NCBI RefSeq assembly: GCF_007830515.1
Contig: NZ_VLKT01000032.1
Coordinates: 1-64,000 of the forward strand
Reading direction: 5' to 3'
DNA from: Mesorhizobium tianshanense
Lineage (GTDB): Bacteria > Pseudomonadota > Alphaproteobacteria > Rhizobiales > Rhizobiaceae
Length of the DNA: 64,000 bases
Part shown: positions 25,102 through 35,647 of the stretch, in pieces
How the letters are laid out: each line of letters opens with the position of its first letter
How positions within the stretch are numbered: position 1 is the stretch's first letter
Translations under genes and position numbers: made by a program
The notes under the pieces: model-generated
The model's database searches: none
Seen by the model: the letters and a program-made list of their open reading frames with translations, nothing else
Told to the model about the DNA's origin: nothing

Positions 25102-28100
25102 ACGACCGCTTGAACCTGCTCGCCTCGACGCCGGAAAAACCGCCTTTGCCGATGCCCACGCGGCAGCGCTGGCAACCTCTGCGCCTGGGCTTGGTGGAGC
25201 TCTTTCACTACGACAGCGAGGAATTCTGGTTCCGCGACGGTCATCTGTTGCTGCGCGGCAATAACGGCACGGGCAAGTCCAAGGTGTTGTCGCTCACACT
25301 GCCGCTGCTGTTCGACGCACAGCTCAAGTCTTCGCGCGTCGAGCCCGATGGCGACGGCGGCAAGAAGATGGCCTGGAACCTGCTGATGAACAGCCACGAC
25401 CGGCGCATCGGCTATGCGTGGATCGAGTTTGGTCGCGTTGCGGAAGACGGCACGCCACGTTTTCTTTCGCTCGGCGCCGGCCTTTTTGCGACAGCGGCTC
25501 GTCCGCAGGTCGACAGTTGGTTCTTCCTGCTGGAAGACACCGACGAAGCGCCGCGTATCAACCGCGATCTGTGGTTGATGAGTCCGCAGCGGGTAGTGCA
25601 CACCAAGGAGCGCCTGCGCGACGCGCTCGATGGCCGTGGCCAGGTGTTCGACACCGCGGCCGGCTACCGTCGCGCCGTCGACGAGCGCCTGTTCCATCTG
25701 GGCGCCAAGCGCTACGACGCGTTGATGGACACGCTGATCCAGCTTCGCCAGCCCCAGCTTTCCAGAAAGCCGGACGAAACCGCGCTTTCGAATGCCCTGA
25801 CCGAGGCCCTGCCGCCGCTGGCGCCCGAATTGCTTGGCGACGTCGCTGAAGCGCTCGGACAGCTGGAGGAAGACCGCCGTCAGCTCGACGAATATCAAGC
25901 CCTGGCCAAGGCCGTCGGCCGTTTCGAGGAGCGTTATCGCGTCTATGCTGGCACGCAGACCCGCCGGCAGGCACGCTTGTTGCGCCAGGCCCAGACGGAA
26001 TTCGACAATGCCAGCCGAGCACGAGGTGAGGCCCAGGCTCGCTTCGACGAAGCGCAAAGGCAGGAAGCGCTGGAGCGGACAGCTTACGATAGTGCCGAGA
26101 TCGCTCTGGCGCGCGGGCGTGCGCGGCTCGACACCCTGCGCTCCGACCCGACGATGCAGGACGCCAATCGCCTCGAGAATGCCGAAAAGGAGAGCGCGGC
26201 GCGACTGCAGGCGATGCAGAGGGCCACATTGGCCGTCGAAGAGGCGGGCCGACGACTTGAGCTCAGCACCGAAGAAGCCGGACGCGCAACCCGACGCGTG
26301 GAGCAGGCGGAACGCGCATTGGTCGATCTGCGCCGGGAAAGCGCCGTTCACGCCGATGCGGCGGGCATCGCCGGCCAGCACGCCGGAAACCTCCTCGCCA
26401 AAATGGAGGCTTCCGCGCTGGCCGAACTGACGCAGGATGCTCTCGACAGGGCCTGCGCCGAGCTTCGCAACGTCGTTGCCGGCCGGCGTGAACAGATCGC
26501 GTTGCTGCGTCGCCGCCACGGCGAAGTCGCTCAGGCCGACGCCGCCTACATGCGACGCCGCGAAATCCGGGATGAACGGCAGGTCGAAGCCGAAGAGGCT
26601 GCCGAGCGTCGGACCCGAGCTGACGCCGAGGTCGAACGGCAAGGCCGGGACCTGGTGGAAAGCTGGGACCGCCATTTCATCGGCCTGAAGCAATTGCAGA
26701 TCGATCCCGACAGCAGGCCCGCGGCACTGACGGCCCTGGCGGAATGGACAGCGTCGCTGCAAGGCGACAACCCTGCCCGCCACCTCCTGCAATCGGGGTA
26801 TCAAGCAGCCAGTCTCTCTCTGACACAGCATCGCGTGGCGCTCGACGGCCAGCGACAGGCGCTGGAGATGGAATACGGCATCCTCGAAGACGAACGCGGA
26901 CGCCTGGAAGCTGGCGACGACATGGCGCCGCCCCTGCCCTACACGCGCGACGCCTCTGTCCGGGACGCGCGTCAGGGTGCGCCTCTCTGGCAAGTGATCG
27001 ACTTTCGCGACGCGGTGGCTGCCCCGCAACGCGCCGGCCTTGAAGCCGCACTCGAAGCCGCCGGGTTGCTCGACGCCTGGATATCGCCTGACGGACGCCT
27101 CCAGGCCGGCGACGGCGGCGCGTTGCCATACGACACCCAGGTGATGGAGCGGCAAAAGCATTCTCCGTCGCTCGTCGACTGGCTGGAAGCCACCGTGCCG
27201 GCCGGCTGCGCCGTGCCGGCCAATATCGTCGAGCGGGTGCTGTCGGGCATCGCCTGTGCGGATGACGATCCGATCGACAGCGAGGCCTGGATCGCCCCCG
27301 ACGGCCGCTTTCGCCTCGGCACGCTGTCCGGCGCGTGGGGCAAGCCGGAGGCGGTCTACATCGGCCACGCGGCCCGCGCCGCAGCCCGCGAGCGGCGGTT
27401 GGCCGAGATTGCTGGCCGCCTTGCGCAACTCTCCAATGAATTGACGGCCGTGCGGTTCAAAGCGGAGCAGCTCGCGGTGGATCGCGAACAGGCCGACGAA
27501 GAATGGCGCCTTGCGCCTTCCGACGAGATATTGCGGGGCGCTCATTTGGCCGCCACCGCAGCCGCCCACGCCGCGCGTCTCGCCAGCGAAAAGCTGACCG
27601 AAGCAGACACACGGTGTCGCGAGGCCGAACAGGCGCTCAAGGTCTTGCGTGAACAGCGCGCCGTGGATGCCATGGACCTGCGCCTGCCCGAAACGCCCGA
27701 TGCACTGCCTGCCGTCGAAACGGCGCTGGATCATTATCGCGACGCCCAGGCCCGGCTCGAGCAAGCAGCTCACGAGTTTTGTCTGGCACTGCCCGAGTCG
27801 CAACGGCAGCTTGCCCGCGAGCGTGAGGCGCACAGCGACGTGCAGCAGCGCGAAGAGGAACTCGTGGCAGCCCGCATTGAAACGGAAGACGCTACTGCTC
27901 GGCTCGAGCTGCTGCGGGAAACGGTCGGCGCCAAGGTCGAGGAACTGCAGCGAGGGCTGACCGATGCCCGCCGCGCCGTCGAAACCGGCGAAGCCGTGCT
28001 AAAGCTCGCCGGCGATACACTGCGCAAAGCGGGTGAGGCACGCGCGGTCGCCGGGCAACAGGCCGAGACAGCGAACGTCGTCCTTCAGGAACGCGGCGAA

Positions 28101-29276
28101 GCACGCGCCCAGACGATCTCCAGATTGCAGCAGTTTGCAGGCACCGGCCTGCTGTCGGCAGGGCTGCCGTATATCGAACTGCCTGACATCGGCAGCCGGT
28201 GGACGATCGACCCCGCGCTGACGCTGGCCAGACGCGCGGAACAGGAGTTGTCGAACCTCAAGGACGACGACGAGGCGTGGGCGCGCGTCCAGCGGCAGAT
28301 AGCCGAAGAGCTGACCGAGCTGCAGCGCGCACTCGGCGCGTTGGGCCACCAGGCCCAGGCCGACCCCAGCGACTGGGGTTTCAGGGTGGATATCGTCTAT
28401 CAGAACCGGCGCGAACGGCCGGACCGCCTCGCCATGCGGCTGGCCGAAGAGATCGCCCAGCGCGGCGAACTGCTCAGCGCGAACGAACGCACCGTTCTGG
28501 AGAACCATCTGCAGGCCGAAATCGCCGCGGAAATCCAGCGCTTGCTGCAGGCCGCCGAACGCCAGGTCGATGCCATCAACTGCGAACTGCACAAGCGTCC
28601 GACCTCCACCGGCGTGCGCTATCGCCTGTTGTGGCAGCCGCTGTCCGAAGAGGAAGGCGCGCCGGTGGGCCTCGACATGGCGCGCAAGCGCCTGCTCAAC
28701 ACCAGCGCGGACCTTTGGTCGGCAGACGACCGGCGCGTCGTCGGGGCGATGCTGCAGCAGCGCATCTCCGCCGAGCGGGAGCGCGCTGATTCCAGCGGTG
28801 CAAAAGACAGCGGCGGCACCTTGCTCGACCAGCTCGCCCGCGCCCTGGATTATCGCCATTGGCACCGCTTCCGCGTCGAACGCTGGCAGGACGGCCATTG
28901 GCGCAAGCTTTCCGGACCCGCTTCGAGCGGCGAGCGGGCGCTCGGCCTCACGGTGCCGCTCTTTGCCGCAGTCGCCAGCTTCTACAGCCAGAGCAGCTAT
29001 GCCTTGGCCCCACGGCTGATGCTGCTCGACGAAGCCTTTGCCGGCATCGATGATACAGCGCGAGCGCATTGCATGGGGCTGATCCGCGAGTTCGATCTGG
29101 ACTTCGTCATCACCAGCGAACGCGAGTGGGCTTGTTATGCCGAACTGCCGGGTGTCGCCATCTGCCAGTTGCAGCGGCGCGAAGGCATCGATGCCGTATT
29201 CGTCTCGCGATGGACCTGGGACGGACGAGAGAAGAAGCCCGAGCCCGATCCCGATCGCAGATTTGCGCCGGCATGA
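25098..29276 (+). CDS. jetC: Wadjet SMC-like ATPase JetC (TIGR02680)
   Basis: This 1392-aa SMC/MukB-type ATPase has Walker A RGNNGTGKSK at residues 53-62. Long heptad-rich coiled coils occupy about 280-480 and 780-1000, around a hinge-like middle. The C-terminal half-ATPase has signature SSGERAL (about 1275) and Walker B LMLLDEAFAGID (about 1307). It drives loop extrusion that marks small circular DNA for cleavage. It overlaps jetB and jetD by 4 bp. A very long open frame on the opposite strand is a high-GC shadow. Confidence 0.93.
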   Translation: MNDRLNLLASTPEKPPLPMPTRQRWQPLRLGLVELFHYDSEEFWFRDGHLLLRGNNGTGKSKVLSLTLPLLFDAQLKSSRVEPDGDGGKKMAWNLLMNSHDRRIGYAWIEFGRVAEDGTPRFLSLGAGLFATAARPQVDSWFFLLEDTDEAPRINRDLWLMSPQRVVHTKERLRDALDGRGQVFDTAAGYRRAVDERLFHLGAKRYDALMDTLIQLRQPQLSRKPDETALSNALTEALPPLAPELLGDVAEALGQLEEDRRQLDEYQALAKAVGRFEERYRVYAGTQTRRQARLLRQAQTEFDNASRARGEAQARFDEAQRQEALERTAYDSAEIALARGRARLDTLRSDPTMQDANRLENAEKESAARLQAMQRATLAVEEAGRRLELSTEEAGRATRRVEQAERALVDLRRESAVHADAAGIAGQHAGNLLAKMEASALAELTQDALDRACAELRNVVAGRREQIALLRRRHGEVAQADAAYMRRREIRDERQVEAEEAAERRTRADAEVERQGRDLVESWDRHFIGLKQLQIDPDSRPAALTALAEWTASLQGDNPARHLLQSGYQAASLSLTQHRVALDGQRQALEMEYGILEDERGRLEAGDDMAPPLPYTRDASVRDARQGAPLWQVIDFRDAVAAPQRAGLEAALEAAGLLDAWISPDGRLQAGDGGALPYDTQVMERQKHSPSLVDWLEATVPAGCAVPANIVERVLSGIACADDDPIDSEAWIAPDGRFRLGTLSGAWGKPEAVYIGHAARAAARERRLAEIAGRLAQLSNELTAVRFKAEQLAVDREQADEEWRLAPSDEILRGAHLAATAAAHAARLASEKLTEADTRCREAEQALKVLREQRAVDAMDLRLPETPDALPAVETALDHYRDAQARLEQAAHEFCLALPESQRQLAREREAHSDVQQREEELVAARIETEDATARLELLRETVGAKVEELQRGLTDARRAVETGEAVLKLAGDTLRKAGEARAVAGQQAETANVVLQERGEARAQTISRLQQFAGTGLLSAGLPYIELPDIGSRWTIDPALTLARRAEQELSNLKDDDEAWARVQRQIAEELTELQRALGALGHQAQADPSDWGFRVDIVYQNRRERPDRLAMRLAEEIAQRGELLSANERTVLENHLQAEIAAEIQRLLQAAERQVDAINCELHKRPTSTGVRYRLLWQPLSEEEGAPVGLDMARKRLLNTSADLWSADDRRVVGAMLQQRISAERERADSSGAKDSGGTLLDQLARALDYRHWHRFRVERWQDGHWRKLSGPASSGERALGLTVPLFAAVASFYSQSSYALAPRLMLLDEAFAGIDDTARAHCMGLIREFDLDFVITSEREWACYAELPGVAICQLQRREGIDAVFVSRWTWDGREKKPEPDPDRRFAPA

Positions 29277-30574
29277 GCAATCAAGTCGACCCGCGTCTTC
29301 AGCGCCTGCTCGGCGGTGACCATCTTGCCTCTTTGCGCAAGCGGCTGCGTCAACGTTTCGAGCGCGCGCCGCTCGAAGGCGCCGTCGATCACATTCGTGT
29401 CGTCGGACTCAGTGCAGAGGAGCACGCGTCACTGGCCGCGCTGCTCGGCCGCGCGCAGCGCCGCTCCAAATCCCTGCAGATCGACGTTCACCGCGTCGAT
29501 GCCGACCTGCGGCGCGCCGGCATCGCCACGTCCCTGCGCGATGCCTTGGAAAAGCTCGACGGCCCCATCCTTCATCTCGCCGGGGTGCGCCTTCGATTGC
29601 AAGGATTGTGGTCGGGCGTCGTCAACGGTTGCAGCCATCCCGGCTTGGCCCGCCTGCTCCTGACACCGGAGGGCATCGGCCTGCTCAAGAGGCTCGCTCG
29701 GCAGGATGCGATCGCTGCAGCGAAGCTTTGCCGGTGTGCCGAAGAGGTGCTGAGGCGCCTGCCGGCAAAAGGCATCACGCGGTCGCAATTGGCCGCGGAC
29801 GTGCTGGGCGATGCCCATGCGCTTGACAACGGTCGCGGGGCCGCGGCACTCGTGCTGGCGGTCTTGCGCCAGACCGCCACGCCCGCTCTTGACGCTGCAG
29901 CACCCATTGCCGACGAAGATGGCGAGACGGTACGGAAATCGAGAGGGGACGTCGTTCTGGAACCGGCCGCCAGCGCGGAGCGGATACGCGAGACATGGGC
30001 CAGAGCAGGCGTTCTGGTCAACGAGCTGGCACGCCCTGCCCTCTTCCTGAACCTGCCGACAAACGGGACCGAGAGCGATCGTTGGCCCCTGGGAGAACCG
30101 GCCTATGCATCGCTGCGATCGCTGCTGCGCTCGCCGCCGCGATGGGATGTAGCAGGCCGCGACGTTTACGTGTGCGAAAATCCCAACCTGCTCGCCATCG
30201 CCGCGGACCGATGGGCGGCTGGCTGCGCCCCGCTGGTCTGCACCGACGGGATGCCAGCCGCCGCGCAACGATGCGTTCTGGCTCAACTCGCACTGGCGGG
30301 CGCGCGCCTCCGCTATCACGGCGATTTCGACTGGCCCGGATTGCGTATCGGCAACCAAGTCATGCGAGAACACGGTGCGGAACCATGGCGCTTCGGCGCC
30401 CTGGACTATATTGCCGCCGTGCGGACGGCGTCAGGCCTGACACACCCGCTTGGAGGAAATCCGGTCGAAGCATCATGGGACGGAGCGCTGACGCTCGCGA
30501 TGCGAGAGCATCGCGTGGCCATCGCCGAAGAGGCCCTGGCCGCCTCGTTGTTGCAGGATCTCGATGATCGATGA
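29273..30574 (+). CDS. jetD: Wadjet nuclease JetD (DUF2399 / TIGR02679)
   Basis: This 433-aa protein ends in a TOPRIM-like catalytic domain. The invariant Glu is in CENPNLLAIA (about residue 301) and the paired Asp in YHGDFDWPG (about 347-355). It is the DNA-cutting subunit recruited by JetABC and is related to the topoisomerase VI/Spo11 A subunit. ATG 29273 overlaps jetC. With both catalytic acids and all three partners intact, the system looks functional. Confidence 0.88.
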   Translation: MSNQVDPRLQRLLGGDHLASLRKRLRQRFERAPLEGAVDHIRVVGLSAEEHASLAALLGRAQRRSKSLQIDVHRVDADLRRAGIATSLRDALEKLDGPILHLAGVRLRLQGLWSGVVNGCSHPGLARLLLTPEGIGLLKRLARQDAIAAAKLCRCAEEVLRRLPAKGITRSQLAADVLGDAHALDNGRGAAALVLAVLRQTATPALDAAAPIADEDGETVRKSRGDVVLEPAASAERIRETWARAGVLVNELARPALFLNLPTNGTESDRWPLGEPAYASLRSLLRSPPRWDVAGRDVYVCENPNLLAIAADRWAAGCAPLVCTDGMPAAAQRCVLAQLALAGARLRYHGDFDWPGLRIGNQVMREHGAEPWRFGALDYIAAVRTASGLTHPLGGNPVEASWDGALTLAMREHRVAIAEEALAASLLQDLDDR

Positions 30575-30635
30575 AGCTGCCTTCTTCAAAGAAGGACGCA
30601 TTTTCGCCGCGACAAGAGAAGCAAGCTATCAGTCT

Positions 30636-31030
30636 CTAATCGGCCCCGCTGCCAGGCAGAGGCAGATCGTATCGCGTGACGACGGCAACGCCGTTCTCGA
30701 TCTCTATTTCAATGATCTCATTGATGAGAAATTCCTCCGGTCCGAGGTCGGCGAGAAGACTATCCAAGAGCTCCCTCTGTTTATCGGGAGCGACCTGAGG
30801 GACGACGATGACGAGGCCGGCGTGACCCGGCTCTTTGGCATAGAGCTTTCTGAAGTCCTTGGCATTGTTTGTGACAAAGGTGAAATCCCCCTCGATGATG
30901 CGGGGCATCAAAGCCCCAGTCGGTTTCGCCGCTCAGCCCGAGCCAGTTGACGTGGCTTGCTTCATGTCCGCGTTCCTGCGCTACCGCAACGAGGGACGTG
31001 GCAAGCACTCATCGATCAGAAATCTCACGA
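30636..31030 (-). pseudogene. DUF5615/PIN-like toxin, frameshifted
   Basis: A GTG near 31029 opens VRFLIDECL, the start of DUF5615 PIN-like proteins. One base is missing, and the frame shifts to ATSLVAVAQERGHEASHVNWLG. An extra T near 30908 returns it to the first frame at MPRIIEGDFTFVTNNAKDF, which runs to the stop at 30636. The two compensating indels leave a conserved sequence but a stop in the original frame between them. It lies just downstream of the DUF433 gene, its usual partner. Confidence 0.6.
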
Positions 31031-31032
31031 GG

Positions 31033-31677
31033 TTACACGCGTCTGGTCGACTGACGTGGATCGCCCTTCAAGACCATGCGCTTCAACGACTTTATTTTCA
31101 CGCCCTGCTCGGAGAGCTTCTTGGGCCGCCCGCGCACCGGGTGAGCGGCACCCCAGATCCTGGCGAGATCGATCATCCGCGACGTTAGCTTGGGATACCC
31201 CTCAAGAACCTCCGCTTCGTCTGCGCCCTGCGCCAGCATCGCCGCGATCATCCGCACAGGGATGCGGGTTCCTCTGAAGACCGGCTCTCCGCCCATAACT
31301 CCCTTAACGCGACCAATTGCAGCCTCTGCTTCATCGAGATCGACGATGCGGGCCTTCAGCTGTTTGCGCGCCTCGGCGACGTCGATTATCAGCAGGTCGT
31401 CAGCCCTTACCGTCTTGGCAGTTGGGGCAGCTTTGATTTCCTCGAACAGGCGGCGGCGGCGATCAGCGGGGAGTGTCGCACCCACGCCGTACCAGAGCTT
31501 GAGCCGCAACAAATCGTCACCGGTCAGTGCCCGTCGGACGATCCCGCCGGCGCGTCGGACGGCGCTTGGCACGGTGTCGACAATGCGTTTGTCGATCGCG
31601 TTGTGAACGGCCTTGATGCCGATTCCGCTTACGGCGGCTGCCTCTGCAGGGGTGTAGGTGCGAGCGAGTGCGCCCAT
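31033..31677 (-). CDS. DUF433 domain antitoxin-like protein
   Basis: This 214-aa protein has an N-terminal MerR-like helix-turn-helix segment (YTPAEAAAVSGIGIKAVHNAI) and a C-terminal DUF433 domain (GEPVFRGTRIPVRMIAAML, then YPKLTSRMIDLARIWGA). DUF433 proteins usually pair with DUF5615 PIN-like toxins, as here. ATG 31677 follows AAGGAGAAT. It is intact although its partner is broken. Confidence 0.75.
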   Translation of the reverse strand: MGALARTYTPAEAAAVSGIGIKAVHNAIDKRIVDTVPSAVRRAGGIVRRALTGDDLLRLKLWYGVGATLPADRRRRLFEEIKAAPTAKTVRADDLLIIDVAEARKQLKARIVDLDEAEAAIGRVKGVMGGEPVFRGTRIPVRMIAAMLAQGADEAEVLEGYPKLTSRMIDLARIWGAAHPVRGRPKKLSEQGVKIKSLKRMVLKGDPRQSTRRV

Positions 31678-31871
31678 AATTATTCTCCTTATAAAGAACA
31701 ATATAGACTCGTAGCCTCCCATCGTAAAGACACCTGCCTTTGGGCACTAGGCATAGCCGGCAGGCTCGCGCATTCACACGAACGCATGAACCTTGGCGAA
31801 CCAATTTCGGGTTCCTCCCCTTCGTCGTCGCCAGCGAACGCCGGCATGATGTCTACTGCGAGCGCTTATCC

Positions 31872-32510
<639 letters not shown>

Positions 32511-32511
<1 letters not shown>

Positions 32512-32936
32512 TGCTCTATCTCGACACGTCGCTGATCGTCGCGGCACTCTCCAATGAAGCGATGACCCCGCGCGCGCAGGTCTGGCTCGCGGACCAGGAT
32601 CCGGCGCAGCTTCTTATCAGCGACTGGACGATCACCGAGATGTCCTCTGCCATGGCGATCAAGCTACGGACCGGGCAGATCGACCTGGAGCAGCGTGCGT
32701 CGGCGCTCGCGATGTTCAACAATCTGGTCGCCGAGAGCTTCACCGTGCTGCTGGTCACGGGCAGGCATTTCCGGGCGGCAGCGAGGTTCGTCGATCAGCA
32801 CATGCTCAGGCTGCGCGCCGGCGACGCGCTGCATCTCGCGACAGCGTCGGAACATGGCGCCACGGTCCACACTCTGGACCAGCGTCTTGCTGAGGCCGGT
32901 CCGGTGCTCGGCGTGCCGACGCAACTTCTGGCATAA
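32511..32936 (+). CDS. vapC: PIN-domain ribonuclease toxin VapC
   Basis: This 141-aa PIN domain has its acidic site in [13 protein letters not shown] (Asp5), [11 protein letters not shown] (Glu), [11 protein letters not shown] (Asp) and [11 protein letters not shown]-like [12 protein letters not shown] (Asp). All four acids are present, so the RNase toxin should be active. Coupling with the antitoxin is by TGATG. Confidence 0.88.
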
Positions 32937-32937
32937 T

Positions 32938-33380
32938 CATGGCCTTCACCAATGTCGATCGTCAGGCTGATCCGGGCACCGCTGATAGAGGCTATGGTCC
33001 GCAGCCGCAGCCCGCCATATTCTAGCTCTTCTCGAATACGATCGACGCGAAGTGCGTCGACATCGAATTCCACGCCATCGTCTGCGGCCTGTGCCAGGAT
33101 TTCTCGAAACGTCGCGAGCATCGGTTTCGGGCTCGGGTCACCGAAGCCCAACAGGTCAAGGTCGCGCGTGCCGCGATGCGGATCATCGAACCAGCTCATC
33201 ATCAGAAATCGCGCCCCTGAGCACGAAGCGGTCGGCATGGCGTGACCGGGCTGAGCCGGAACAATGGCCGCTCAAGGGCGAAGCGGTCAGCACCAGTTCG
33301 AAACTCTGGCCGCTTGCCTTGGCAAGCAGCAGCAGGCGAGCGTGCACCGAAGCGCCGATATTCTTGATCTCCTTAGCCAT
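32938..33380 (-). pseudogene. AbiEii-type nucleotidyltransferase toxin, broken
   Basis: The N-terminus MAKEIKNIGASVHARLLLLA (from 33380) belongs to type IV AbiEii/AbiGii toxins. After a frameshift the other frame gives WFDDPHRGTRDLDLLGFGDP, the nucleotidyltransferase acidic motif, and GVEFDVDALRVDRIREE. The sequence stops at about residue 145 of an expected 250 or more, next to vapC. It is truncated and frameshifted. Confidence 0.65.
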
Positions 33381-33710
33381 TGGCGGTGAGCGCTTCGAGA
33401 TAGGGCCGGATCACGGTGGCAACACCGCCCTTCTCAGCCTGTCGGGCCATTTCAGCGGGAGTGGACTTGCGTTGGCGTAGCGCTTCCTGGAGCCCCTTGA
33501 TCGCGACCGACAGGCCGATTGCGATAGCGGAAGCAATCCGCTATCGTCTTGGCGATCCCGAAGACCTTTACGGACACGCCCTCCACGATGCGAGTTTCGA
33601 CGTTCTCATTGAGCAGGCTTTCGGTGAAGCGGACGATGCGAATGGGCGTACCGTCGGATTTCGGAAGCCAATCCTTCCCGGCCTATGGCGAGCCACACCT
33701 GCTTTGGAGA
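33371..33710 (-). pseudogene. AbiEi antitoxin C-terminal remnant, cut by IS
   Basis: Pieces in shifting frames match the C-terminal half of AbiEi antitoxins: VSVKVFGIAKTIADCFRYRN, IGLSVAIKGLQEALRQRKST and a final GVATVIRPYLEALTANG whose stop overlaps the abiEii start. The homology ends at the IS5-type element near 33711, which has removed the N-terminal part. Confidence 0.55.
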
Positions 33711-34884
33711 GAGCTTTGCACGGGGAGCGAAGTTTCGTTTGGTGGGTTGATGGGCCTTTTTGAAGGCCTGCGGACGGTTTCGGCGGCCTTGCGAGGCATT
33801 TTCCGGTTCAGGCGGCCGATCCTCCGGATTTTGGACAGACTCCTGCCCGCCTCTCATCGGATAGAGGGCGCCGATCATGGTCCGCAGATTGTAGGCGCAG
33901 GCGGCTAGCATGCACTGCGTGCGGTTGGTGGCGAGGTTGAAGAAGCGCAAGCGCCGCATGCCGTAGCGTTCCTTGAACACGGCGAAAGGCAGCTCGACCG
34001 CCGCCCCGCACCTTGGCGATCATCCGGTTCCGCAGTTTGTGGCGAGGCGGCAACTCGGGATGGTGCTTGTTGGGCCGCCGCATCAGGCGGTCCTTGATGC
34101 CTGCGCCGACCAGCCGGGCATGCCTGGCGTGGGTATAATAGGCCTGATCGCCATAGGCCGCCTTTTCATCGCCGCTGATCAGGGCGTCGGCCGGTTCGGT
34201 GTCGGTGACCGAGGCGTCGCTCGCCTCGACACGCCCGATCAAGGTGTGTTCCTGGTCGACGCCGATGTGCATCTTGTAGCCGAAGGTGCTCTTCCTGCCC
34301 TTCTTGCCCCAGCACGCATCCTTGTCGGCCGCCGGCTTGATCGGGCCTTGGTGGCCTTTCTTCGGCTGCTTGGGCGCACAGCTGCCCGCCTGCACGAACG
34401 TGGCATCGATCAGCGTGCCGCGCTTGACGATCAGGCCCTTCTCTCCAGTTGACGGTTGATCTCCTCGAACACCTTGTCGATCAGCCGTTCGCGCGTCAGC
34501 TCTTCGCGCAAGCGCCACAGTGTCGAATGGTCGGGCGTGCGATCCGAAAGGCTGAAACCGGCAAAGCGGCGGAACGACAACCGGTCACGGATCTGCGCCT
34601 CAAGCGCCGGATCGCTCAGCCCATGCCACATGCCCAGCAAAAGACAGCGCACCAGTGGTTCCGCCGGATACTGGTGTTGCCCGAGCCGGGACCGCTGCGA
34701 TGATCCAGCAATGTTCGGATCGGTGCCCAGTCCAGTTCCTTCGATACCAGGTCGAAAATCGTCTTATCCGACGCCGCAAGACCGTCCGCCAGACTCAACT
34801 GACCCAAAACACGATCCGCCATCCCGAACTCCCTGCTTCGACCATCACCACAGAATCACCGTTCGGCTTCTGTGCAAAGACCTC
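33711..34884 (-). mobile_element. IS5-family insertion sequence, decayed
   Basis: The element is bounded by imperfect inverted ends, GAGCTTTGCACGGGG at 33711 and the complement of TGTGCAAAGACCTC at 34871-34884. It is about 1174 bp long. It carries one transposase gene on the minus strand and interrupts the AbiE antitoxin remnant. I could not confirm a target duplication. Confidence 0.6.
33720..34822 (-). pseudogene. IS5-family transposase, multiple frameshifts
   Basis: The frame begins MADRVLGQLSLADGL (34822) and shifts to IRDRLSFRRFAGFSLSD and TLWRLREELTRERLIDKVF. It shifts again to RGTLIDATFVQAG, KMHIGVDQEHTLIGRVEASDAS (DDE region) and YGDQAYYTHARHARL. A last shift gives VFKERYGMRRLRFFNLA and NRTQCMLAACAYNLR. 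At least three frameshifts make it inactive. The gene reads through the IS end into the flanking remnant. Confidence 0.75.
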
Positions 34885-35029
34885 TTTGAGGGGAGATGGC
34901 CGGCAGGCCAGAGGGGTCGTCTCGCGTGGAGCGCCAGCCTCCCTGTCGGTGATAGGAGGTCGCGCAAGGTCGCACGGCCCCCCTCTGTCGCCTTCGGCGA
35001 CACTCACCCTCAAGGGGGGAGATTGGCTG
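34885..35029. repeat. Intergenic palindromic repeat of the rhizobial type
   Basis: This GC-rich stretch has GGGGAGATGGCCGGCAGGCC followed by AGAGGGG, then CCCCCCTCTGTCGCCTTCGG and CCCTCAAGGGGGGAGATTGG. The halves are inverted versions of one another. Short repeats with these words are frequent between genes of Mesorhizobium and related genomes. It lies just 3' of the methyltransferase gene. Confidence 0.5.
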
Positions 35030-35647
35030 TCACCCCGGCTTGCGCGCGAACGCCCAGACCATCAGCGGGTATTCCTCGTCGTTGGAGAGGTCGCGCCACA
35101 TGCCGTAGGAGCGTACTGGGCCGCCGATATGGGCCTTTGCGCAGGCTTTGTTGCCCCAGCTGAACGCCTCTATGCCGGCTTCCGGAAAGCCGCTTTCGAC
35201 CAGCAGCTGCTTCAGGCCGGCGGGGGTCCAGCGGTTGTAATCGTGCGGCCGGGCATGCACCCTGAACAGGAACGGCGTCGCCACCATCGCCCAGCCGCCC
35301 GGCCTTGTCATGGCGTGGATATTCTCAGCCGCGGCCAGCGGCCGCTGCACATGCTCCAGCACCTGATCGGCGATGACGATCGCATATTGCTTCTCGGTGC
35401 GGTCCTTGCAGATGTCGAATTCGGGAAAATCGACCGACGTATAGTTGGAGCACATCGTCTTCCAGTAGCGGTTCCAGCCGGGCGAAACCTCGATCACAGG
35501 GGAAGATTTCCGGCCGTCCGCTTCAAGGAACGCGGTGAATGCCTCGATCTGCCTGATGCGCAGCCAGTTGCGGGAGTCGTAGCCGAGCAGCCGCTTTGCA
35601 GCCTGTTTGCTGCGTCTCTTCAAGGTACCGGGCAGGCTTTCCGTCAT
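35030..35647 (-). CDS. Class I SAM-dependent methyltransferase
   Basis: This 205-aa methyltransferase has motif I region PVIEVSPGWNRYWK, the acidic strand TSVDFPEFDI and IVIADQVLEHVQRP. It ends with a PGGWAMVATPF strand and HDYNRWTPAGLKQLL. ATG 35647 follows TTAAGGAG. The substrate is unknown. Relatives with this length often sit in polysaccharide or glycan clusters, but the neighbours here are remnants. Confidence 0.75.
   Translation of the reverse strand: MTESLPGTLKRRSKQAAKRLLGYDSRNWLRIRQIEAFTAFLEADGRKSSPVIEVSPGWNRYWKTMCSNYTSVDFPEFDICKDRTEKQYAIVIADQVLEHVQRPLAAAENIHAMTRPGGWAMVATPFLFRVHARPHDYNRWTPAGLKQLLVESGFPEAGIEAFSWGNKACAKAHIGGPVRSYGMWRDLSNDEEYPLMVWAFARKPG

Noticed and set aside
24888-27833. 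Very long open frame on the minus strand opposite jetB/jetC
   Set aside because: It is a high-GC shadow of a convincing SMC ATPase gene, with no start signal or recognisable domain.
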